Source of the DNA: Lycorma delicatula
Taxonomy: Eukaryota > Arthropoda > Insecta > Hemiptera > Fulgoridae
Direction of reading: 5' to 3'
Length of the DNA stretch: 64,000 nt
Assembly: GCF_047948215.1 (NCBI RefSeq)
Contig: NC_134455.1
Location: 75,269,189-75,333,188, forward strand
In this document: positions 45,456 through 55,039 of the stretch, piece after piece
Numbering within the stretch: position 1 is the stretch's first letter
Layout of the letters: every line of letters starts with the position of its first letter
The notes under the pieces: model-generated
Told to the model about the DNA's origin: nothing
Seen by the model: only the letters and a program-made list of their open reading frames with translations
Database searches by the model: none
Made by a program: the position numbers and the translations under genes

Positions 45456-45968
45456 TGTGCAGCCTAGTATCATTATAATATTCAAAAGTGTTTTCATTAA
45501 AAGATTCAAGAAAATTAATCGATAAAGGTGAAATAAAAGTACTGATACATTCTCCTGTAGTCTAGATAACCTTAGTTCATTCTCAGTAGTTTACCTTTTA
45601 TCTGTGTTTTCTTTTCATGAAGTATTATTTTCTCCTTTTATGACTCGTATGAAAGCAAGCGTCGCTTTTTATGTAAATGTACCCTTATATTAAATACAAC
45701 AAACTAATAAATAAAAAAAACTTCAAAAGATTAATTTTTTTTAAATTTAGATTTTTAAAATTTGGTTTAAAAAATTAACTTTTACTACTGTAGGTTTTTA
45801 TAATAATATGTTTATTTATTTTTTTTTATATGCATCGTCGGTATAAAGTTGCAGCTAAAGAAAACATTTAATCTTTTTTTGTTTTCTTGATGTATAAGGG
45901 ATTATTTTAAAATTTAAATATTATTCTAATTTATTATTAATTTTTAACTATAGTAACATAAATAGTCA
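45456..45968. other. AT-rich intergenic stretch
   Basis: Nothing recognised. Confidence 0.4.
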
Positions 45969-45971
45969 CTT

Positions 45972-46722
45972 TTCACTTCCTTGTAAGAAGTAAGGGAAGT
46001 AGGAAGAAAAATTTTGGTTTTCAGATTAACGGAAATATCCATTTTGGCCAACCCTGAATCCATTTTTACAAGTTTCGGTGTGACGTCTGACCGTACATAT
46101 GTATGTATGTACCTACCCACGTATCTTGCATAACTTAAAAACGATTAACCATAGGATGTTGAAATTTTGGATTTAGGACTGTTGTAACATCTAGTTGTGA
46201 ACTTCCCTATTTGATTGCAATGGACTAAACCAAAAGTGTTCATAAAAACCCGAATTCTCAGAAAATCTGGATTTTGCACTTCTTCTTAACTGCGGTAATA
46301 AGTCCTCATTTACAGCTTTCCAGCGATATATGAGTATTAGTGGTACTTACGATACTCGTTGATTCCAGAGTTATAGCCAAATTAAATTTTAATTAATGAA
46401 ATATTTGGATCTTAGAAGGGGAAGGGACATCGGTTCGAATCCGATTTCTTCTCCTTTTTTTAATTTAATTATATAAATTTATTAATAATTATAGCCTCTG
46501 ATTATAAAAAAATGTTTACACTAAATAATACAATTCAATAACAACAACAATAATAATAATAATAATAATAAATAAATAAATATATATATATATATATATA
46601 AGTGAAAAAATATCAAATGTTATTAATTAAATAAAATTTTATGTATTTTTTATTTAAAAAAATAATGTGTAAATGTAATTTAATAACCGTACAAGGAAGT
46701 CATGTGGGCACACATCAGATTT
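45972..46722 (+). repeat. Family A repeat, full length
   Basis: Left end CACTTCCTTGTAAGAAGTAA, right end GTACAAGGAAGTCATGTGG (46689 on). The interior has ATCGGTTCGAATCCGA, a perfect B-box-type GGTTCGAATCC, near 46430. A microsatellite (AAT)n-(AAAT)n-(AT)n at 46549-46600 is expanded within it. Confidence 0.9.
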
Positions 46723-46879
46723 TTTCTCATTAAAATATGTTTAATGCTCTTTTCAATTAATTTGTATCAACGTTATTAATCATGTGTATTTAAAACAACT
46801 TCATTGAACGAAAGTTTTTTACTCTTTTCATTGAAAATTTAGAAAAATATCATAAAACATGGGCAATTTTTTGTTATCC

Positions 46880-47204
46880 CAAAAGTTTGCAAATTTTTCA
46901 CCAGGAAATAACTCAAAATAGCAGGAAATATTGACTTTAACTAAATTGGAGAAATAAACTAACAACCCGTTAACATACTAACATGCTGTTTTATATTGGT
47001 CATTTTAACATCCATAATAGATTCTCCATATTAACATATTTTACATATTAAAAACCTAAGCATTACTGCTTATAATTAAGATATAAATTACAAATATAAT
47101 CTTACCAAACTTATCCTACGCTCGCTTCGTTCGCGAAACTCGATTAATTAACAGTAATGTTTTGATTATTTAAATAATAAATAATTATAATAATACTAGA
47201 TCAT
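46880..47204 (+). mobile_element. Left arm of a long inverted-repeat element
   Basis: The arm reads AAGTTTGCAAATTTTTCACC, AATAACTCAAAATAGCAGG, ATATAATCTTACCAAACTTA, TCCTACGCTCGCTTCG, AATTAACAGTAATGTTTTGA, TATTTAAATAATAAAT. The same series occurs inverted at 47375-47480 and continues at 50318-50490. The arm is ~300 bp, too long for a typical MITE and more like a foldback-type element. Confidence 0.75.
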
Positions 47205-47372
47205 GGATACCGATGTTCTTTTGTGGTTGGGTTTCAATTAACCACACATCTAAGGAATAGTCGACCTGAGACTACACAAAACTACACTTTATTTACATTC
47301 ACACATATCATCTTCATTCATTCTTTGAAGTAATACTTTACGGTGGTTCCGGAGGCTAAAAGAGAAAGAAAA
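47205..47372 (+). repeat. SINE 3'-half inside the inverted-repeat element
   Basis: TTGTGGTTGGGTTTCAATTA, ATAGTCGACCTGAGACTACA and a TTCTTTGAAGTAATACTTTA-CGGTGGTTCCGGAGGCTAAA end, the last part matching the 3' end of the SINEs at 47481 and 63298 (TGGTGGTCCCGGAGGTTAAA). It occupies the centre between the two arms. Confidence 0.7.
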
Positions 47373-47374
47373 AT

Positions 47375-47480
47375 ATAATAAATAATTGCAATAATTACTG
47401 AATTTATTATTTAAATACTCAAAACATTACTGTTAATTAGTCAAGGTTAATGAGTGAAGCGATCGTAGGTTAAGTTTAGT
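47375..47480 (-). mobile_element. Right arm, inner part, of the inverted-repeat element
   Basis: ATTTATTATTTAAATACTCA, AAAACATTACTGTTAATTAG and GCGATCGTAGGTTAAGTTT mirror the left arm. Continuity of the arm is broken at 47480 by the SINE and retroelement; it resumes at 50318. Confidence 0.75.
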
Positions 47481-47649
47481 TGCCAGCCTCCGTGGCGCGA
47501 GTGGTAGCGTCTCGTCTTTTCATCCGGAGGTCCCGGGTTCGAATTCCGGTCAGGTATGAAATTTTCACGCGCTACAAAAAATGTTCATTATCTCATCCTC
47601 TGAAGTAGTACTTAATGGTGGTCCCGGAGGTTAAATAAAAAAAAAAAAG
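47481..47649 (+). repeat. tRNA-derived SINE
   Basis: GCCAGCCTCCGTGGCGCGAG then GGTAGCGTCTCG (A box), GGTTCGAATTCC at 47536 (B box), CGCTACAAAAAATG, and the tail GGTGGTCCCGGAGGTTAAA with poly(A). The left flank AAGTTTAGTT and right flank AAGGTTTGGTT look like a short target duplication in the arm of the inverted-repeat element. Cloverleaf folding is degenerate, so it is not a functional tRNA. Confidence 0.88.
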
Positions 47650-47661
47650 GTTTGGTTAGAT

Positions 47662-48216
47662 CAACACTTGCCGAGATCTGTGAGAAAGACGTATTGTTCG
47701 AGCACCGTTTTTGTAATACGATTTTGCTTTCGTTTTCCGTTTTTTGTCGTTCGTTTACGTTAGTTGTTTTGCGCTATTTTTTCGTGTTTTTGTTAGTTTT
47801 TTGGGACTTTTGCCTATTTTTTTGTTTTTATTGTATAGTACCGTTTTGGTTAGCTTCCGTACGGGCTAATCCTAAAATTAATTACAAATTTATTGTTTGT
47901 GACAGTTTTTATTTTATTTAATTTAAACGTTTTTCTTGTGTTTTGTTTATAATTTGTTGTTAATTTAATTATTTTTCGTGTTTTTGTTTAATATTTGTAA
48001 GTATAATCTACGCTTACTAAGATACATTTATCTAGAGTTAGCCAGCTGATTTATATTAATATTACTTGTTTATATTTGACTTGTACCAAGTTCCTAAGTC
48101 CAAAAACTCTGTTGATATTGACTTAGAAAAAGTTTTTTATTTATTCTTTCGGTCAGCTGTTTGATACGGGGAAATTTTGGTGAAAAATTCCCTCACGCAG
48201 TGTTAGTTGTTTGTAA
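47662..48216 (+). promoter_or_regulatory. 5' UTR of the gag-only element (putative internal promoter)
   Basis: T-rich leader (TTGCTTTCGTTTTCCG, TTTTTGTCGTTCG, ATTTTTTCGTGTTTTTG) between the target duplication and the first gag ATG. Non-LTR elements of this type carry their promoter in the leader. No specific box is recognised here. The 89-residue ORF at 47652-47921 is F/V-rich and not protein-like. Confidence 0.4.
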
Positions 48217-48218
48217 TT

Positions 48219-49900
48219 ATGACTGAACGTGATCGATCTGGAGGTATACCCTCTGCTATGAAAGAGAAACTTACGTCTGTGGAAAGGTGGCGGTCCAGTA
48301 GAACGCCAGGTGCTTCGATCTTGAGGTCCTTCCGGGGGACAGCGGCACTGATAGTGCGTCGAGCTGCGATCATGAATCACATCGCCGATCGGTAGCTCGG
48401 TAATTAGAGACTGCCTGACAGAATTCTGTACAGGTGGACGTATCCGAGCGTCGTCAGCAACGGCTGTGGCACTGTATATGGAGTTGAGCGATATTGATTT
48501 TAGTGGAAGTGATATCCCCTCTATCACCTGCCTTTTTTTATTGACAGGATTGGGGGTCCATTAGCGGGAAAATCATCAAAATGTATGTTTCGGCTCTCCC
48601 CCCCTCAAAGGCGGTTGCGGAGCAGAAGAAGCCTCGTGCGGCTGGGAAGTTTGGTCAGGATGTTTGGTCGGCTCTGACGGGAGAACGTTCTTGAGGAGGA
48701 AGGAATGTTTCTTTTACAATCTACGTTGTCTTCTTAAATATGTCAGTGACCTGAGTGAGTTAGTGCGTACTCACACTACACTAACATGAAGAAGGAAATC
48801 AAAGACTGCACCTTCGAAATGGATAGTGTTGTGTTTATGGTTGAAAAGCTTTGGAACGTCCTGGAGGAACTACCCTCGGAGGACACAAGAACACCAGTGG
48901 AGCCTGTGACAGTGGCTACTCAAACGGCGGTGGCGATGGAATCGAGGGCCGTCCAGACGGAGGACAGTGACTCTACTTTGTGGTCAAGACTACGCATGAA
49001 CGTACGGCAAGCGCTGGACAAGAGGGTAGATGATGGATATCTGCCACGGTTTATTCTTCATCGATGGCCCAAGGAGGCATTTTTAGCTACTGAAGTTCTT
49101 AAGGACGTTGCTGGTCCTGATGGACAGGCCTGGGTGATGGACTTGGCCCAGGGTGCGGAATCTTGTGCTGATTCAAAGATGTTAGAGAAGATGCCCTGGA
49201 TGCTTCGGTCGGGCTCGCTTCGGATGGGCCAGGTAGTCGATGGTAGGCCGAGGACCTGGCTGGTGGGGCGGTATGAAACTCGTGGTAGCAGTTGATTCTT
49301 CCGACGGTGAGAAGCGGTTGATCTCACGTATCGTCGAGTCCTCTAGGTTAGCGTTGGCCGCAAATCCTAGAGTTTGTTTTTGTGGGCCTCAGGAAAGATG
49401 GGACAATACACTCATAAGGTGGCTGAATACTTGGCCCGGTGAAGTTCCAAGCTTCGTAAGCATAATGATCTGTCTTCGTTGGGGCTTCAAGGGAGTCGAT
49501 CCCAGGCGAAGAAATCAGTGGGGCCCCCAACCGCGACTGTGGTGGTGGAGGACGATCATACGTGGACCTTCTCCGAATGGTTCGTAACACTGTATCGTCG
49601 AAACAGAAGTGGCAGTGGTGTGGCGTTCTCTCCTCTGCCGGCAACAGAATTATTGAAGGTTGGCCGAATTAGAGCCGTATGGATGTCTTCTCGGGTGTTC
49701 AGGAGGTCTGACGAAGAACGTTGCTATGATGTTAAGGTATAGAGCACTGGGCGGGGACCTGTGGCGTTCTTGACTGCAGAGAGCGATGTTTCAGTTATTG
49801 GGATGAAAAGTATCTCCGTAAAGATTGTCAAACGGAGGCTAAGTGTTCACACTGCAATGCCCGTGAGCAGGCTCTTGAGAGCCGTGGCTGCACGTCAGGC
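48219..49900 (+). pseudogene. Gag-like ORF1 of the gag-only element, broken
   Basis: Coding runs in pieces. MTERDRSGGIPSAMKEKL at 48219, then an out-of-frame stretch, then MYVSALPPSKAVAEQKKP near 48582. The longest frame, 48786-49295 (169 residues), has EPVTVATQTAVAMESRAVQT, a repeated xxTQT/VQT motif frequent in these ORF1s. After further frameshifts, the zinc-knuckle region lies at about 49715-49890. Knuckle 1 is split by a frameshift (ERCYDVK, then EHWAGTC). Knuckle 2 reads CFSYWDEKYLRKDC with a Cys and the His both changed to Tyr. Knuckle 3 is CSHCNAREQALESRGC. So the RNA-binding knuckles are inactivated. Homologous to the 24.56-kb copy. Confidence 0.8.
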
Positions 49901-50029
49901 GCCTGGAAATTATCCTGTCGTCTTTACTCTTGGGATGAGTTTAGAGTTGGGACAGCACTGTCCAGGAAAATTGGGCCGCTTAGGTGACCCACCCTCGATG
50001 ATTGCGCGGGAACTCCTTTGTGGCTTCGG

Positions 50030-50310
50030 ATTTTGGGGGGTAAAGAAAGACCGTAGTCCCGGTGGGGGATGCCTGCGGGGTCCTCACTACTGGCAAGCCG
50101 TAAAGACCGGAGTCTCGGTGGGAGGACCCCCTTGTGGTCCTCTCATTAGAGGGCATGGCATATCACCAAAAACCGAGTCTCGGCTGCATGGGGGGAAACA
50201 TTAGTTCTCGATGAGGGAATTTGAGGCGAAAGCACCCACTGGAGGTGTGTTAAGGCTTAGTTGTTTATCCGGCTCCGGGGGGTGGGATAAGAAATTATGC
50301 ATTAAAAAAA
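50030..50310 (+). repeat. 3' UTR tandem hairpin units of the gag-only element
   Basis: Units beginning AAAGACCGTAGTCCCGG and AAAGACCGGAGTCTCGG, each followed by GGGGxx...GTCCTC, then TTTGAGGCGAAAGC, CTCCGGGGGGTGGGATAA and the A tail. Unit order and spacing match 25430-25660. Probably the element's recognition and priming region. Confidence 0.75.
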
Positions 50311-50317
50311 AAATTAA

Positions 50318-50490
50318 GTTTGGTTAGATTATATTTATAAAATAAATGTAAATGGTTATAAAAATGGTAATATAAATAGGTATATCGGGATATTGGGTTA
50401 TTTCTCCAACCTAGTTATTGTTAATATCAATTTTTCCCGCTATTTTGAGTTATTTTCAGGTGAAAAACTTGCAAAATTTTTTGGGGGGAA
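50318..50490 (-). mobile_element. Right arm, outer part, of the inverted-repeat element
   Basis: Continues the arm interrupted at 47480: GTTTGGTTAGATTATATTTA, TTATTTCTCCAACC, CCGCTATTTTGAGTTATTTT, CAGGTGAAAAACTTGCAAAA, all mirror images of 46880-47115. Confidence 0.75.
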
Positions 50491-50694
50491 ACGAAAACGT
50501 ATCATACCATGAACCAAATTTTTAATTTGTATTAACACTTTTGATGCAGTTTTAATCATGCAATATTTTATTAGGAGACAAATTATAAATATGGTATTCT
50601 AATGTGGATCCCTGACGCATTCGTAATCCTCATGGTACTGAGAATATTATATTAAATATTTTACGGATATTTATTAAAGAAAAAATAATTATTC

Positions 50695-50950
50695 ACTTTA
50701 CTTCATTGTATTTCTGTTGCGATGGTGACAGATATATAATGAAGTAAAATGATTAATTTTTTTTTCTTTATTGTATATCTTTAATATATTAACCCCCAAG
50801 AGGGCTACGGTCTCAATCAATGTCTTAAAACGTTTCTTGGGATAACAAAAATATATCCTGAAAATTTGAAAGCAATCGGTTGGTTGGATCTCGCCTGACT
50901 CTCTTGCAAACAATCAGACAGATGCACAAACTTTCGTATTTATACGTATC
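50695..50950 (-). repeat. Family F repeat
   Basis: On the minus strand: AATTTGAAAGTAATCGGTxGG-type block (here ATTTTCAGGATATATTTTTG reversed) and GAGACCGTAGCCCTCTTGGG. Matches 55340-55500 in opposite orientation. An inverted pair TTTACTTCAT (50698) and ATGAAGTAAA (50739) frames one end. The 71-residue ORF is incidental. Confidence 0.55.
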
Positions 50951-50954
50951 AGTA

Positions 50955-51875
50955 AAACTATAATTATAATCCCCTCTATTAGTGATGTTCTTGTATGCTT
51001 ATATAGATTTGCAAGCTTCTTTATGCGAATCAATAAAAATTACTTTTATATGTTCATAGAAAAGGTATACATTATATTAGTTCATGCCTTTATTTTATGT
51101 CATTTTAAAGTTTAAAAAATATATCCTTTATCGATGTTTTTATTGTCAATAAAGTGTTAATTTTTTACTTTAATAGAATACAAATGGCAATTAAATACGA
51201 CGATATAATTATATTTACAAATACATTTATATATATATAAATATACATGCATAAAATAAGCAAAGAAAAGATAAATAGAATGATATGGTAGAGAAGAAAA
51301 AGACATAAAGATATAATAGATACTGAATGTTGTAACCTGCCATTACAACGTCTTGATCAGACACCTCTCTCTTGTGTACTTCACCTGTTGGACTAGTTCA
51401 AGAATGCAAACTCAATAGAGGCAATACTCTTTAGTCCATGCCGCCACTGACTCTTCGTTTTTATTTATTGTAATACTGAATATTTATAAATGTCTTCTAC
51501 TGCCCGCACAATTGCATCACCAAACAAGCTATTTGCATATTAACTGGTTTATTATGAACTAGTTTTTCAGTTAATGTAAGACGTCAGTCAATGAAAAAAA
51601 ACTTATATAACAGCATATTTTAAAAATAAAACATATTATTTGAATTCATAATTATTACAGACAAACCAATGGCATTTCATTTAATAATTATTTTAAATAT
51701 ATAGAATCAATATTTTATTTTTATAATTAAAAGCATAATATTAAATATATAACAAAAAAGCAAAAAGAATTCATTAAAATCACGGAAATATTTTTGAAAT
51801 ATCCAATTACCATTGTATCCTGTTATACATTTAAACTGTAATCATTCATTTAAATTAAATCGTAATTAAAATATG
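50955..51875. other. AT-rich intergenic stretch
   Basis: A more balanced segment at 51310-51430 has no readable frame. Nothing else seen. Confidence 0.4.
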
Positions 51876-51879
51876 AATA

Positions 51880-52256
51880 TGTTCTAAATGGATATCGGGG
51901 TTTTAAAGTTATTTTACTTCTGAAATTTCACGTGCATTGATTAATTTACATAAAATGAAAGACACTCAGTTTTACCTGTGCGCAAGCTCATAAACAGTTT
52001 CCTGTATCTTCGCTTGAAAGCGCTAATAGCAAAGATGGCGATCCCCAACCGAGAGCGTTCTGTGTTTTGCAGTTTGCAAAGTGTGAATTTGTAATTATTG
52101 TTCAACGTGCTTACCGTTTGATGTTCCGTTGTAATCTTTCTAGTTACAGTAACATTCGTAGATGGTATAAACAGTTTGAAATTACTGGCTGTATTTTTAA
52201 AGAGAAAAATACAGGACGACTTTTTCTCTTTTCTTTCTATATCATGGGTAGATGAA
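51880..52256 (+). pseudogene. 5' end of a Tc1/mariner-like element and transposase N-terminus
   Basis: The TIR-like TAAATGGATATCGGGGTTTT and CTGAAATTTCACGTG block, the 5' leader (CATAAACAGTTTCCTGTATC, TTGAAAGCGCTAATAGCAAA) and the coding start are homologous to the 45.45-kb end of the 44.6-kb element. The frame from 52067 reads MQFAKCEFVIIVQRAYRLMF, YSNIRRWYKQFEITGCIF and NTGRLF. This is the first HTH (xESVIxVQRAFRxxF...SxxNIRRWYxxFExTGxxxKxKxTGRP). It breaks at about 52256 shortly after the HTH; the catalytic part and right TIR are absent. Confidence 0.8.
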
Positions 52257-52316
52257 TTGATTAATAAGACAGTGCATACTTATTAAAGTTTAGTTTGTAT
52301 AACATTTTAAATTATT

Positions 52317-53358
52317 TTAAGGGCAGTCGTAACTGTAAGGGGTCAAAAAATCGTTTTTGGAATTTCTTCTCAGTTTATTTTTAAATATTCTCCGAGTCAT
52401 TAACTGAACATATGATTCATTACTGTAAGTTAACAAATAATTTTTTTATGATATTTAAAAAAAATTGCGTAACAGCTTTTATGCAAACCACGACGCACAA
52501 ATTGCCTGTTCTTCAAGCTATAAAGCCATTTTTTCAAAGTTTATCTGATGAAGATTTGTAAAAGAAATGTCTCCATGAACAGACGCAGACCTCCGAGTCT
52601 CTCAACCACATAATTTGGAACGGGTTGCCATAAAATATTTTTGTGGGAAAGGAAATACTTCAGTTTGGAGTACATGATACAGTGTCATCATTTAATAATA
52701 GAAAAATTACAAGTGTGAAAAGTTCTGAAGCATCTTGGAATAAATCCGGTTCTTTATACCGTAAAAAGTTTAAAAACGATTGATGCAGAACGGGTAACCG
52801 AGGCGGAAAAATCAGTTCAAGAAATGCAGAAAAAAAGCAAGACAGACAAGCAGAAATAAAAAGCTAAACCTAGAAGATCAGGAAGCTAACACTGATAACC
52901 CAGATTACGAAGCTGGCAAATTTTAAAAAAGGTAACTTAAAAAAACTCTTTATGTAATTTCTAAATCTCATTTTCCAAAAATCGTATTTTTTTTATGAAC
53001 CATTTTTTATTATCTTAGGAACCACTGAAGATAACATGAATTTTTTATCATTATTCTATATGCATATATCTTTCAATACATCTAGAATTATGGAAATATG
53101 TGAAGAATTAACCGTTACAAAAAATAACAATTCCTAAAAAATTGGAAAAATGTATTATTATTACTATTATAAATATTAATTTATATTTCAGTAGGGAAGT
53201 AGTTTATCGCTATAATTGTAGATTCGTCTAATCTACTTAGAATACCAAGTATCCAGAAACAATTTGAAGCCTGCAGCATTAATAGTTTCAGAGATAATGG
53301 GGTCTGCAACGTAGCCAAAATTAACATGCAAAGGATAGGCTGTTACGACTGCCCTTAA
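52317..53358 (+). mobile_element. TTAA-flanked DNA transposon (Kolobok-like), internally decayed
   Basis: TTAA at 52317-52320 and 53355-53358 flank a perfect 13-bp TIR: GGGCAGTCGTAAC at 52321-52333 and its complement GTTACGACTGCCC at 53342-53354. Length is about 1.03 kb without the duplications. TTAA duplications occur in piggyBac and Kolobok superfamilies; the internal protein remnant favours Kolobok or a related Mutator-like transposase. Confidence 0.8.
52480..52928 (+). pseudogene. C-terminal remnant of a Kolobok/Mutator-like transposase
   Basis: TTHKLPVLQAIKPFFQSLSD and EDL, a stop, KKCLHEQTQTSESLNHIIWN (NESxNxxIWxRxPK-type motif carrying the catalytic Glu in intact relatives), NIFVGKEILQFGVHDTVSSF and N, then in other frames a basic helix and NPDYEAG near the end. 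This block is what closes the large Mutator-like/Kolobok transposases found in many arthropods. Only about 140 residues remain, with several stops and frameshifts. The DNA-binding and first catalytic parts are gone. Confidence 0.6.
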
Positions 53359-53359
53359 A

Positions 53360-54069
53360 TAATTGGATTTCTTTCCTTACCTTCAGGAAAAGGAAATATA
53401 AAAATTTTAAATTAAAGTTCATAGTATTTTCATAAATCTTTAAACGTATAAGTTTTAGATCATACAGAAAATCTCCGATATTTTAAATGATTTATTTAAT
53501 AAGAATACAGTGCGGGTAAAGATTCTTAAGATTAAAGATATTCTAGATAAAGACTCTTACAGTGGAAACAAAAGTGGATAAAAAAAAATTAACCAACTTT
53601 AATGGGAAATAGGTATACGTTTCAAATTAAATCAACCTGTCGCAACGAAACAATTTTTAATATTTATTCACTAGGATACAGTTTTGTTAAAAAACCTCAT
53701 GTTAAATCTTATTTTGCAAATAAAATATAAGCAAAACTTCCGTAGAAAACATCTTTCAGAATTCGGATTGTGGGTTCATCCATTAAAAAGAACTTAGAAC
53801 TGAAATTTAAAGAAAATTCCAACTCTGAATGATTCAGCTAAGTTCAGTGGTAATAAAACAAAATAGAAGGTCATTGATACTTTAGTTTAAAACTTAATCG
53901 GAATAATGAACTATGTAAAATAGTTTTTTGTTTTATAACAATGAAGCGTTAGTTAAATGGGAATGAATTCTTATGGAATCCTACGGGAGTTTTTTAAAGC
54001 ATGAATAATTAACTATTTACTTCATTGTTGTCCTAGATGTAGGATGTGAAATGTGCAAATTATTTGCTT

Positions 54070-54103
<34 letters not shown>

Positions 54104-54240
54104 GTTCCATAGAATCTTTTGCAAGCTCAGCTTTTTTCTGTTCTGTGTATTATGAGTACTCATAATAAACCAAGTACTAATACACGCATGTTTAATATAC
54201 ATGTGCACATAGATAAAATAAATATAAAATTATGTCTGTG
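53360..54240. other. AT-rich intergenic stretch with (AT)n
   Basis: Holds an AT dinucleotide run at 54072-54101. No coding or RNA signal. Confidence 0.4.
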
Positions 54241-54440
54241 TGTATGTGTATACTTGATGTATTAGTTGTTCCCGTAGTCAATCTTAGTAGATTTCACACA
54301 GGGTTGTATGTATACTGACACGCGTAGCGGTAATCCAGTCTCTATCCTCTTTCCGTTAGTCGGCCGCACCACACCTCCTGGTAATCGTTTCAATAGGGCG
54401 AATGTATTCTACGCAGTTACGCAACATTTGTAGCACATCT
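54240..54440. other. Balanced-composition island, unknown
   Basis: About 200 bp of normal base composition (includes CACGCGTAGCGG and TCGGCCGCACCACACC) with no frame or known repeat. Promoter, untranslated exon or an unrecognised repeat are all possible. Confidence 0.25.
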
Positions 54441-54444
54441 GATA

Positions 54445-55030
54445 ATTTACTACCTTTTTGCTACGTGACTAAGAACTGTTTTATACTAATCTGTAGAATT
54501 CTATAAAAAGTGTTAAATCGTTATGTAAATACTCTTAACAACATGCCAGTTTATTGTACGAATAGATTTTCAATTAACAGTAAAATTATGAAACAAAAAA
54601 TGTATAACAAATAGTAAATAGATTATTAAAATATGTTAATATGTGCAAATCTGAACAATAATTAACCAATTCTAATATGTTTCAAGTCAACAAAATATTA
54701 ATTATATCAGCCCAGTGCATGTTACCTGATGTTAAATGTTATTAAAAATCATTAAACAGAATAAAATTAATAAAATAATTTTTTTTGCGTAGATGTTTAA
54801 AAGATTTACAAACTATGTCTTAAGAAACATTTTGTTTTGAAAGCACACTTGATGATGGAGATTAAGAAACCAAACAAGTATGTATGAAATGTTTTAAGTT
54901 TAAACTAAACGTAAATTACCACAGAAATTGAATCAATATTTTTGAATTTTTCAAATAAACTTGAGAATATAAAAAATAATAGAATTAAATTTACGTTAAA
55001 TATAATAATATTAAATACATTTAAAGAATT
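54445..55030. other. AT-rich intergenic stretch
   Basis: Nothing recognised. Confidence 0.4.
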
Positions 55031-55039
55031 TCTGTTTAA

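Larger units (their letters stand above)
47662..50317 (+). mobile_element. Gag-only non-LTR retroelement, complete ends
   Basis: Bounded by the direct repeat GTTTGGTTAGAT at 47650-47661 and 50318-50329 (12/12 identical), a target-site duplication. The 3' end is an A-rich tail (ATTAAAAAAAAAATTAA). Contents: a ~555-bp T-rich 5' UTR, a gag-like ORF1, and a GC-rich 3' UTR. No endonuclease or reverse transcriptase sequence lies between gag and 3' UTR. The element is not 5'-truncated in the usual sense, because it retains an upstream non-coding leader. It lies directly beside the SINE, inside the right arm of the inverted-repeat element. Confidence 0.75.

Noticed and set aside
47481..47560. Functional tRNA gene
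   Set aside because: A and B boxes are present, but the acceptor stem and anticodon arm do not fold, and the unit has a SINE tail with relatives nearby.
47652..47921. 89-residue hydrophobic plus-strand ORF as a membrane protein
   Set aside because: F/V-rich translation of the T-rich leader of the retroelement; it begins inside the target duplication.
48153..48527. 124-residue minus-strand ORF
   Set aside because: It lies opposite the gag leader and start. The plus strand has gag-like peptide and homology to the other copy.
49348..49644. 98-residue minus-strand ORF and overlapping plus-strand ORFs
   Set aside because: Frame fragments over the broken gag. Only the frames leading into the zinc knuckles are meaningful.
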